Assembly: GCA_003483565.1 (NCBI GenBank) | Contig: DMYZ01000182.1 | Coordinates: forward strand, 1-21,634 | DNA: 21,634 bases | Direction: 5' to 3' | From: Prevotella sp. | Lineage (GTDB): Bacteria > Bacteroidota > Bacteroidia > Bacteroidales > Bacteroidaceae | In this document: piece by piece, positions 7,882-13,529 of the stretch | How the letters are laid out: each line of letters begins with the position of its first letter | Position numbering within the stretch: position 1 is the stretch's first letter | Position numbers and translations under genes: made by a program | Notes under the pieces: generated by a model | The model's database searches: none | Seen by the model: the letters and a program-made list of their open reading frames with translations, nothing else | Told to the model about the DNA's origin: nothing

Positions 7882-9228
7882 ATGAACAAGGAAGAAACTA
7901 ATGCTTTTCAGGTCGTTCATCAAGGATATACAACACGTGAGGCTATAGATGAGGCAAAGCGCTGCCTGAACTGTAAAGTACCCTTATGCCGCAAAGGTTG
8001 CCCTATAGAGCATAATATACCAGATTGGATCCATGAATTATCTATGGGTAATATTGGATCTGCCATGAGCATTATAAACAATAAAAGTAGTTTACCGGCT
8101 ATTTGCAGTCGTGTGTGTCCTCATGAAAAACAGTGTCAGGGGCATTGTATAATGAACAAGAAAGGAAAACCGATACAAATAGGCAAATTGGAACAGTTTA
8201 TAGCTGATTTTGATACCAAGATGAGTCTGACCCGTGAACGTCTTCCTCAAAAGAATCGAGGCAAGATAGCTGTGATTGGTTCTGGTCCTGCAGGGCTCAC
8301 TGTCGCTGGTGATATGGTTCGCGAGGGATTTTCCGTAACCGTTTTTGATGGGCAAGAGGAGCCTGGGGGGGTCCTGATGTTTGGTATTCCGGAATATCGT
8401 TTGCCAAAGAAAGTCGTTCGCGAGGAAATTCATAAGATCGAAGCGCTTGGTGTAGATATTGTCTGTAACTGTATGGTCGGAGAGAACGGCATAACCGTTG
8501 ACAGCCTTTTTGAAGAAGGTTACGATGCCATTTTTATGGGTACGGGTACAGCTGTGCCTCGGAATATGAATTCTACTCCAGGTGCAACATTAGGTGGCGT
8601 AACTCAAAGTACAGACTTGCTTCATAATGTCAATTCCTATAATGAAGGTGCTATCAGCCGGGATATGGTGCCCTTGTGTGAAGGCGAGAAGGTTGGGGTC
8701 ATCGGAGGTGGTAATGTTTCTATGGATGCAGCTCGTACTGCTATTCGCTTGGGTGCCAGTGTCACGGTACTTTATCGCCACACTCCGGAAGAGATGCCTG
8801 CCATAAAGAGTGAATATGATGAGGCTGTTGCTGAAGGTGTGAAGTTTGAATGGGAAACTTCTGTAGAGGAATTCCTTGAAGGCAGTAACGGACGTCTGGG
8901 AAGTTGCCGTCTGAAGACTCCGCAGGGTGAACGCATAGAGTCGTTTGACCGTATTTATCTTGCAATTGGCAGCCGGCCTGCCAATCGTATTGTAAGCACT
9001 ACTGCAGGTATAGAAGTTGATGAAAATGGATACGTGAAGATCGTAGACCGTCCTTTCGGCATGACAACCCGCCGTGGCGTTTTTGCAGGAGGAGATGTCG
9101 TTCATCGCCCACAGACAGTAGTCCTGGCTATGAAAGCTGCAAAAGAAGTCGCTCAAGGTATGATACAGTATGTTGATGCTCTGAAACTCCTCGAAGTGGC
9201 TAAATCTGTAGAACAAGGATCTCTGTAA
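7882..9228 (+). CDS. gltA: NADPH-dependent glutamate synthase small-subunit-type flavoprotein (GltA/NfnB-like)
   Basis: FAD-dependent iron-sulfur oxidoreductase of the family covering homotetrameric glutamate synthase (GltA), the NfnB/NfnL subunit of NADH-dependent ferredoxin:NADP oxidoreductase, and sulfide dehydrogenase subunit A. The N-terminal domain has eight cysteines for two 4Fe-4S clusters: C28, C31, C36, C40 and C75, C79, C85, C89. FAD-binding GSGPAG is at 133-138, the NADPH-binding GGGNVSMDAAR at about 275-285, and the C-terminal FAD motif RRGVFAGGDVV near 395-405. Length (448) and order match the family. It has its own promoter. The usual neighbour, the dihydroorotate-dehydrogenase-like flavoprotein subunit (NfnA/SudB), is not in the window, and no glutamate synthase large subunit is seen. 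Family certain, exact reaction uncertain. Confidence 0.9.
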   Translation: MNKEETNAFQVVHQGYTTREAIDEAKRCLNCKVPLCRKGCPIEHNIPDWIHELSMGNIGSAMSIINNKSSLPAICSRVCPHEKQCQGHCIMNKKGKPIQIGKLEQFIADFDTKMSLTRERLPQKNRGKIAVIGSGPAGLTVAGDMVREGFSVTVFDGQEEPGGVLMFGIPEYRLPKKVVREEIHKIEALGVDIVCNCMVGENGITVDSLFEEGYDAIFMGTGTAVPRNMNSTPGATLGGVTQSTDLLHNVNSYNEGAISRDMVPLCEGEKVGVIGGGNVSMDAARTAIRLGASVTVLYRHTPEEMPAIKSEYDEAVAEGVKFEWETSVEEFLEGSNGRLGSCRLKTPQGERIESFDRIYLAIGSRPANRIVSTTAGIEVDENGYVKIVDRPFGMTTRRGVFAGGDVVHRPQTVVLAMKAAKEVAQGMIQYVDALKLLEVAKSVEQGSL

Positions 9229-9258
9229 ATGATCCATCAGATAAATATTGTGTAAATA

Positions 9259-9291
9259 TTTGTATTGAATAAAATAATTTTTTATCTTTGC
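9259..9291 (+). promoter_or_regulatory. Promoter of the small membrane-anchored protein gene
   Basis: TTTG (9259-9262), a 20-nt spacer and TATCTTTGC (9283-9291) match the Bacteroidetes consensus exactly. The box ends only 4 nt before the ATG at 9296, so the transcript should be leaderless or nearly so. Confidence 0.8.
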
Positions 9292-9295
9292 CGCC

Positions 9296-9652
9296 ATGAA
9301 AGATAAAAAATTTTATATACTGACAATTGGTGCAGCTCTTATCCTTGCTGTCTTTATTATTACGGCTCCTAATGGTTATAAGCATAGAGATGTTGTAAAA
9401 GGAGAGTTACACCAGTTGATGCTTTCTCATATCCAGGGGAAAACAGCTGGTGATATTCAAATGCGTAAAGCCATAATTGATAATACTGTAGATCACTCTA
9501 TGTATGTAGATGATTATTATGTCTGTACAATTAGCCGCATGGGCATTGAAGGTGAACAAATTAAAATGTCTGTAGGTATACTTGGTCATGTGTTTCTTAT
9601 TAATGGGGATCAGGTAAAGCGTCAGTTAGACAAGGTGAATGCTGTTAAGTAA
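9296..9652 (+). CDS. Small single-pass membrane-anchored protein, DUF4359-like
   Basis: 118 residues with a short basic start (MKDKK), one hydrophobic segment (about 7-24) and an exported or periplasmic domain of about 90 residues. The layout, with a helix, then an AP/NP turn, then late strands YYVCTISRMGIEG and MSVGILGHVFLI, reminds me of DUF4359 proteins, but the resemblance is weak and from memory. No catalytic motif is visible. The start is fixed by the adjacent promoter: no other Met occurs before residue 42. It stands alone, with its own promoter upstream and a weak terminator-like hairpin 77 nt downstream, 67 nt after gltA on the same strand. Function unknown. Confidence 0.75.
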   Translation: MKDKKFYILTIGAALILAVFIITAPNGYKHRDVVKGELHQLMLSHIQGKTAGDIQMRKAIIDNTVDHSMYVDDYYVCTISRMGIEGEQIKMSVGILGHVFLINGDQVKRQLDKVNAVK

Positions 9653-9728
9653 TTTGTATAGCGATTTTAAAAGGAAATGTTGTAAATTCAGAAAGAAGAG
9701 GTTGTATAACAGTAGATTACCTTCAAAC

Positions 9729-9763
9729 ACCTTATTATATGGATTAAACTGAATAAGGTTTTT
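9729..9763 (+). terminator. Weak intrinsic terminator
   Basis: 8-bp AU-rich stem (ACCTTATT / AATAAGGT) with a 15-nt loop, followed by TTTT. It lies between the small membrane protein gene and the tRNA-Lys promoter. The long loop and low stability make it uncertain. Confidence 0.4.
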
Positions 9764-9783
9764 GAAAAAAAAATGATGAAAAG

Positions 9784-9816
9784 TTTGGCTATATAATGGA
9801 AAAGTACTACCTTTGC
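9784..9816 (+). promoter_or_regulatory. Promoter of the tRNA-Lys pair
   Basis: TTTG (9784-9787), 20-nt spacer, TACCTTTGC (9808-9816): full match to the Bacteroidetes consensus, about 42 nt before the first tRNA. Confidence 0.8.
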
Positions 9817-9858
9817 ACTCGCAATTCGGGTGAGACATCCTGGATGGTTTAAAATAAT

Positions 9859-9931
9859 GCGTCCTTAGCTCAGTTGGTAGAGCAACTGACTCTTAATCAG
9901 TGGGTCTAGGGTTCGAATCCCTAAGGACGCA
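9859..9931 (+). tRNA. tRNA-Lys (anticodon CTT), copy 1
   Basis: 73 nt that fold into a full cloverleaf: acceptor GCGTCCT / AGGACGC, D-stem GCTC / GAGC, anticodon stem ACTGA / TCAGT around loop CTCTTAA (anticodon CTT, reads AAG), and T-arm TAGGG-TTCGAAT-CCCTA. Discriminator A; CCA is not encoded. First of two identical copies 19 bp apart, probably on one precursor. Confidence 0.97.
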
Positions 9932-9950
9932 CATTATTTGAATTAAGCAA

Positions 9951-10023
9951 GCGTCCTTAGCTCAGTTGGTAGAGCAACTGACTCTTAATCAGTGGGTCTA
10001 GGGTTCGAATCCCTAAGGACGCA
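9951..10023 (+). tRNA. tRNA-Lys (anticodon CTT), copy 2
   Basis: Base-for-base identical to the copy at 9859-9931, with the same discriminator A and no encoded CCA. An intrinsic terminator follows 6 nt downstream, so the pair forms one short transcription unit. Confidence 0.97.
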
Positions 10024-10029
10024 CAAGCA

Positions 10030-10057
10030 AGTTGGAATATTTTTCCAACTTTTTTTG
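10030..10057 (+). terminator. Intrinsic terminator of the tRNA-Lys unit
   Basis: 8-bp stem AGTTGGAA / TTCCAACT with a 5-nt loop, followed by seven T residues. Confidence 0.85.
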
Positions 10058-10085
10058 TCTGTTTTTTTATATGCTACAGATATGC

Positions 10086-10151
10086 TGTAGTGAGGCTGCA
10101 AGTGATCTGTAGTGTAAGTTCAAAATATTTGTAGTGAACCTACAAATGCTT
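10086..10151 (+). repeat. Three 22-bp units sharing TGTAGTG
   Basis: The heptamer TGTAGTG occurs at 10086, 10108 and 10130, exactly 22 bp apart. Units 1 and 3 agree at 16 of 22 positions, 2 and 3 at 15, 1 and 2 at 13. Units 1 and 3 each hold a small inverted repeat (TGTAG-N5-CTGCA or CTACA). Strand is arbitrary. It lies between the tRNA-Lys terminator and the 3' end of the DUF6078-like gene. Confidence 0.6.
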
Positions 10152-10154
10152 TTT
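10127..10154. terminator. Terminator-like hairpin, possibly for the DUF6078-like gene
   Basis: Perfect 8-bp stem ATTTGTAG / CTACAAAT with a 5-nt loop. On the plus strand GCTTTTT follows; on the minus strand ATTTTG follows. It coincides with the third repeat unit and lies just past the stop of the minus-strand gene at 10161. It could work in either direction, weakly. Confidence 0.45.
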
Positions 10155-10160
10155 ACGAAG

Positions 10161-10610
10161 TTATAAAGAGAAGTCATATTCATCACGATAGCCATCAAAT
10201 ATTAAGTTTTCTCTATAACCATGGTGTTTAAAGAGTTGTATAATCCATTCCTGCTGTTCCGGAGTCAGCAGCTTCTTTCCATGATGATAAAGATAGTAAG
10301 TGCCATGACCGCCCAGATATTCTTTGATGGCGTTGCGAATAGGAGTATTATCTTTCTGTTTTACTTCATCGAAGATAGTATTAAAGCCATAGGCTCCGTG
10401 CATGATTCTTGTTTGTTTGAACATGCAGCATTCACCATTTCTTAATGCATTGGGATATACTGCAGGTCCCCAGACTTGATCATTATTGATGCTCAGACCG
10501 GCCAGATGACGTAAGCATTCACCAGCCTTTAGGCAACTGTCATTAAAACACAGTTGATAGGAAGGTGGTATTTGCTTGATGGGAATTATATAATTTGTAT
10601 CTTTACTCAT
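10161..10610 (-). CDS. DUF6078-like protein, cysteine-containing, function unknown
   Basis: 149-residue cytoplasmic protein with no signal peptide or membrane segment. The N-terminal part has CFNDSCLKAGECLRHLAG (Cys 21, 26, 32) and later a Cys pair (61, 62) in NGECCMFKQ, a set that could bind a metal. The C-terminal part has YYLYHHGKKLLTPEQQEWIIQLF and ends FDGYRDEYDFSL. This matches my recollection of DUF6078, a family seen mostly in Bacteroidales as single genes, where a CxxxxC...C start and a YYR-G-LLSPEEQ end are typical. Stand-alone gene, convergent with the tRNA-Lys unit and divergent from greA. A minus-strand TATCTTTG lies 26 nt upstream. No function can be given. Confidence 0.7.
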   Translation of the reverse strand: MSKDTNYIIPIKQIPPSYQLCFNDSCLKAGECLRHLAGLSINNDQVWGPAVYPNALRNGECCMFKQTRIMHGAYGFNTIFDEVKQKDNTPIRNAIKEYLGGHGTYYLYHHGKKLLTPEQQEWIIQLFKHHGYRENLIFDGYRDEYDFSL

Positions 10611-10636
10611 ACTATTGTTTGGGACTCCATTTTCTC

Positions 10637-10644
10637 CAAAGATA
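10637..10644 (-). promoter_or_regulatory. -7 box upstream of the DUF6078-like gene
   Basis: Minus-strand TATCTTTG fits TAnnTTTG, 26 nt before the start codon. No -33 TTTG is seen at the usual distance. Confidence 0.45.
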
Positions 10645-10785
10645 ATAAAAATATATGATTCACCCTGTCTTTTTTATAAAAAAACAAGATTTAAAGTAAT
10701 GCGTTTGTTTTTTTTGAAAGTCAGGCTTTCTATATAAAGGTTGCAGACAATATCAGTGATACAACGTGTGAAAAAATTAATTTTA

Positions 10786-10817
10786 TTTGTGTAATTGAAT
10801 TTTTTCATTTAATTTTG
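10786..10817 (+). promoter_or_regulatory. Promoter of greA
   Basis: TTTG (10786-10789), 20-nt spacer, TAATTTTG (10810-10817); about 28 nt before the ATG. Confidence 0.75.
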
Positions 10818-10845
10818 ATATCCAAAAATATCATAACAGTTCATC

Positions 10846-11313
10846 ATGGAATATATATCACAGGAATGCTACGATAAAATGGTCGCGGAATTGCATGATT
10901 TGCTCAGTGTGGAACGCCCGCGTATAGCTGAGGCAATAGCTGAGGCAAGGGATAAGGGCGATTTGAGTGAGAACTTTGAATATCATGCTGCTAAGCGTGA
11001 ACAGGGCCGTCTTGAAGGTCGTATTGACCGCTTGAAAGTAAAGCTGGCAAATGCCCGTATCATTCAACGTAGCCAATTAACGACAGATTCAGTACAAGTG
11101 TTTTCGACAGTTGAACTTACGGATCTTACGCATAACCGTCGTATGACTTATACAATAGTTAATCCTATGGAGTCAGATTTTTCTTTGCATAAGATTTCCA
11201 TCAAGACACCTATTGCTCAGGGATTGCTAAAAAAACAAGTAGGGGATGTTGTAGAAATCAAGGTGCCGGCGGGAATTCTGAAGTTGCGTATAGATAAAAT
11301 TTCAATAGAATAA
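10846..11313 (+). CDS. greA: Transcription elongation factor GreA
   Basis: Rescues backtracked RNA polymerase by stimulating cleavage of the 3' RNA end. 155 residues, the usual length. The N-terminal coiled coil (about 1-75) contains ERPRIAEAIAEARDKGDLSENFEYHAAKREQGRLEGRI, including the acidic hairpin tip D and E residues (GDLSENFEYHAAK) that coordinate the catalytic metal. The C-terminal FKBP-like domain (about 80-155) has SIKTPIAQGLLKKQVGDVVEIKVPAG, the polymerase-docking region. Its own promoter lies just upstream; no clear terminator follows, only T-rich DNA. An ordinary, intact gene. Confidence 0.98.
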   Translation: MEYISQECYDKMVAELHDLLSVERPRIAEAIAEARDKGDLSENFEYHAAKREQGRLEGRIDRLKVKLANARIIQRSQLTTDSVQVFSTVELTDLTHNRRMTYTIVNPMESDFSLHKISIKTPIAQGLLKKQVGDVVEIKVPAGILKLRIDKISIE

Positions 11314-11409
11314 TACTTTAGTTTTTGCTTTTTGTATTTTTTTTATAAATGTATTATTTTTATTATTATAATTTCACATAAGAAAGAATGTAAATAGATA
11401 ATTAGTTCG

Positions 11410-11417
11410 TACATTTG
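11410..11417 (+). promoter_or_regulatory. -7 box upstream of the nitroreductase gene
   Basis: TACATTTG fits TAnnTTTG, 27 nt before ATG 11445. It overlaps an in-frame TTG at 11415, which argues against that TTG as the start. The -33 element is not recognisable. Confidence 0.5.
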
Positions 11418-11444
11418 TACTTGTTACAATTAAACAAGAGATAT

Positions 11445-12047
11445 ATGGAAAGAACTTTTATGCAGGCTTTGGAAAATCGCCGTAGCTATTATTCTATCGG
11501 CAGTGAATCGCCTGTAAGTGATGAAAAAATAGAAGAGGTTGTTAAATTTGCAGTAAAGAATGTGCCAAGTGCATTCAATTCTCAATCAACCCGCGTTGTT
11601 GTACTTTTTGGCGAAAGCCATAAGCGCTTGTGGAATATAACAAAGGATATATTAAGAAAAATGGTTCCCGAGGAAGCATTTAAGAAAACAGAATCTAAAA
11701 TTGATAGTTGCTTCCTGTCAGGACATGGGACAATTCTTTTCTATGAGGATCAGGATGTGGTGAAAAAGTTACAGGATTCTTTTCCTTTATATGCAGAGAA
11801 TTTCCCTGTATGGTCCCAGCAGACTTCGGCAATGCATCAGTTGGCTATATGGACAAAGCTTGCTGATCTGGGACTCGGTGTCAGTTTACAGCATTATAAT
11901 CCGTTGATTGATAAAGATGTTGCTACAGAATGGAACATACAGAAATCTTGGAAGCTGATAAGTGAAATGCCATTTGGTAATCCTCTTTCTGAGCCTGATG
12001 AAAAGGAGTTTAGTCCGATTGAGGACCGTGTGAAAGTGTTTAGATAA
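11445..12047 (+). CDS. Nitroreductase family protein (Frm2/YdfN-like)
   Basis: FMN-dependent NAD(P)H oxidoreductase of the nitroreductase superfamily; cytoplasmic, 200 residues. Visible features: an N-terminal ALENRRSYYSIG that resembles the RRS FMN-phosphate motif, VPSAFNSQSTRVVVLFG (about 33-50), the GTILFYED strand (about 94-101), the dimer region QQTSAMHQLAIWTKLADLGLGVSLQHYNPLID (about 124-155), and KSWKLISEMPFGNPLSEPDEKEF near the C-terminus. The AIWTKLADLGLGVSLQHYNP block is characteristic of the Frm2-like branch, which has been linked to reduction of nitro compounds and to lipid or redox signalling in yeast. ATG 11445 was chosen over an upstream TTG inside the promoter box. Single gene; physiological substrate unknown. 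Confidence 0.88.
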   Translation: MERTFMQALENRRSYYSIGSESPVSDEKIEEVVKFAVKNVPSAFNSQSTRVVVLFGESHKRLWNITKDILRKMVPEEAFKKTESKIDSCFLSGHGTILFYEDQDVVKKLQDSFPLYAENFPVWSQQTSAMHQLAIWTKLADLGLGVSLQHYNPLIDKDVATEWNIQKSWKLISEMPFGNPLSEPDEKEFSPIEDRVKVFR

Positions 12048-12065
12048 TGTTTTAAATAAATAAGT

Positions 12066-12094
12066 GTGAAGTGATTTAGTTTGAATCACTTCAC
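12066..12094. terminator. Strong hairpin after the nitroreductase gene
   Basis: Perfect 11-bp stem GTGAAGTGATT / AATCACTTCAC with a 7-nt loop, 19 nt past the nitroreductase stop. No T-run follows on the plus strand, so it may be a transcript-end stabilising hairpin rather than a classic terminator. Confidence 0.5.
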
Positions 12095-12146
12095 ATCACA
12101 CTATGATTATGACAGGATCTCCTTGATATTATTATATTAAAGTTGT

Positions 12147-12250
12147 TTATTCGTATGATCCATTATAATTATTAATTATATTTACTGAGATTGCATTGCC
12201 GCTGGAATTGTTCATATCAGAGAGATACTATCATCCATTAGTCCGTTCAT
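12147..12250 (-). other. Possible gene remnant or tiny ORF pair in the 315-bp gap 12048-12362
   Basis: On the minus strand two tiny frames overlap as ATGA: 12250-12212 (12 residues, MNGLMDDSISLI) and 12215-12147 (22 residues, MNNSSGNAISVNIINNYNGSYE). One indel would join them into about 40 residues. Composition looks protein-like. No promoter was found. Apart from this, the hairpin at 12066 and the ravA promoter, I see nothing in the gap. Confidence 0.25.
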
Positions 12251-12347
12251 AGACCGATAATCATAATTTGTTTTTCTTTATGTATTAAGACGCAATTCTT
12301 TGGATGTAAATATAATAAAAGTTATGATATAAAACAATTTTTTATTG

Positions 12348-12356
12348 TAACTTTGC
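12348..12356 (+). promoter_or_regulatory. -7 box of the ravA-viaA promoter
   Basis: TAACTTTGC fits TAnnTTTG and ends 6 nt before the ATG at 12363, so the leader would be only a few nucleotides. The -33 element is poor. Confidence 0.6.
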
Positions 12357-12362
12357 AAGAAT

Positions 12363-13517
12363 ATGAAAGAAAAGATATCTAATCTCCTTGAAGCTTTGAA
12401 TCAAGGTATCTATGAGAAGGAAGAAGAAATAAGTCTGTCACTTCTTGCGGCAGTAGCTGGCGAGAGTATCATTCTTCTTGGCCCTCCGGGTGTTGCCAAG
12501 AGTATGGTGGCTCGAAGATTGAAGATGGCTTTTCTGAATGCGCAGAGTTTTGAATATCTGATGTCTCGTTTCTCTACTCCCGATGAGATTTTTGGGCCGG
12601 TAAGTATAGCACGTTTAAAATCGGATGATGTTTATGAGCGTCATGTAGAAGGTTATCTGCCTACAGCTGATGTCGTATTTCTTGATGAAATATGGAAAGC
12701 GGGACCGGCTATCCAGAATACCCTTTTAACAGTTATCAATGAGAAAATATTCCGTAATGGTACCCAGGAGTGTCATTTACCTTTAAAACTTCTTATAGCT
12801 GCCAGCAATGAACTACCAGCTAAAGGGGAGGGACTTGAGGCGTTATGGGATCGCTTTGTAATCCGTCTGGAAAGTAGACCTATTGTTGATGAAAGAGAAT
12901 TTTCCCGGATGCTTACAGGAAAGGAAGAATCCTTGACTATCCCAGAAGAACTGCTTATTTCACAGAGTGAGTATGCACAAATGCAATGTCAGTTGGATGC
13001 TGTATCAGTATCAGATGAGGTGTTGTCTCTAATTCTTCAGATAAGGCGTAGTCTCTATGCAGTGGAGATTGCTGCTGATGAAGAACGAAGAAATATTTAT
13101 ATCAGTGACCGCAGATGGAAACAGATTGTTCGTCTACTTAAGGCTTCTGCATTGTTGCAGGATAGAAAGGAAGTTTCTTTTGCAGATGTTTTTCCAATAT
13201 ATCATTGTCTCTGGCAGGAACCGGAAGAGCGTGATGCTGTCCGCAATATTGTCATTCATACTTTGTTTCTTGTTCCAGCACAGCAACTGGCGACATTGAA
13301 GGATACTCTTGCCCGGGATATCGCTTCCAGGAAAGAAAGTCATGATTATATTAAAGAAATAGAGGTAATCGCTGAGCATTTGAAGGAAAATGATGAGGCT
13401 ATTCAAGGTAATATGTTTATTGGTGCTGGTGACCGGAAAATGGTAAAAAACTATCTTGCTGATTTTTACAAAGAGCTGGCTTTTACCCGTCAGGATACAG
13501 CCAAACTTTATGATTAG
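12363..13517 (+). CDS. ravA: MoxR-type AAA+ ATPase, RavA-like
   Basis: AAA+ ATPase of the MoxR/RavA branch that works as a chaperone-like motor with a VWA partner. 384 residues: Walker A GPPGVAKS (40-47), the insert region SRFSTPDEIFGPVS (68-81), Walker B VVFLDEIWKAGP (104-115), sensor 1 AASNELP (146-152) and arginine-containing LWDRFVIRLE (161-170). A lid and helical part follow. E. coli RavA has about 498 residues and carries a LARA domain that binds lysine decarboxylase; this protein is over 100 residues shorter, so that domain is probably reduced or missing. viaA follows 12 nt downstream. In E. coli the pair interacts with respiratory complexes and affects aminoglycoside sensitivity; whether that holds here is unknown. 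Confidence 0.88.
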   Translation: MKEKISNLLEALNQGIYEKEEEISLSLLAAVAGESIILLGPPGVAKSMVARRLKMAFLNAQSFEYLMSRFSTPDEIFGPVSIARLKSDDVYERHVEGYLPTADVVFLDEIWKAGPAIQNTLLTVINEKIFRNGTQECHLPLKLLIAASNELPAKGEGLEALWDRFVIRLESRPIVDEREFSRMLTGKEESLTIPEELLISQSEYAQMQCQLDAVSVSDEVLSLILQIRRSLYAVEIAADEERRNIYISDRRWKQIVRLLKASALLQDRKEVSFADVFPIYHCLWQEPEERDAVRNIVIHTLFLVPAQQLATLKDTLARDIASRKESHDYIKEIEVIAEHLKENDEAIQGNMFIGAGDRKMVKNYLADFYKELAFTRQDTAKLYD

Positions 13518-13522
13518 GAGGT
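13516..13522 (+). promoter_or_regulatory. Strong Shine-Dalgarno sequence before viaA
   Basis: AGGAGGT begins inside the ravA stop codon (TAG 13515-13517) and sits 7 nt before the viaA ATG. Such a perfect site is unusual beside the other genes here, which lack one; it suggests efficient, possibly coupled translation of viaA. Confidence 0.7.
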
Positions 13523-13529
13523 AACGATA

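Noticed and set aside
8590..9297. 235-codon open frame antisense to gltA, and a 241-codon frame antisense to the DUF1460 gene (6994-7719)
   Set aside because: Both lie wholly or almost wholly opposite well-supported genes, have His/Ser/Thr/Cys-rich unnatural composition and no recognisable domain.
9859..10023. tRNA-Lys pair as an integration site
   Set aside because: The second copy is a full functional tRNA followed by its own terminator; no integrase or mobile genes flank it, so simple tandem duplication is enough.
11415..11444. TTG start for the nitroreductase
   Set aside because: The TTG lies inside the predicted -7 promoter box, so it would not be in the message.
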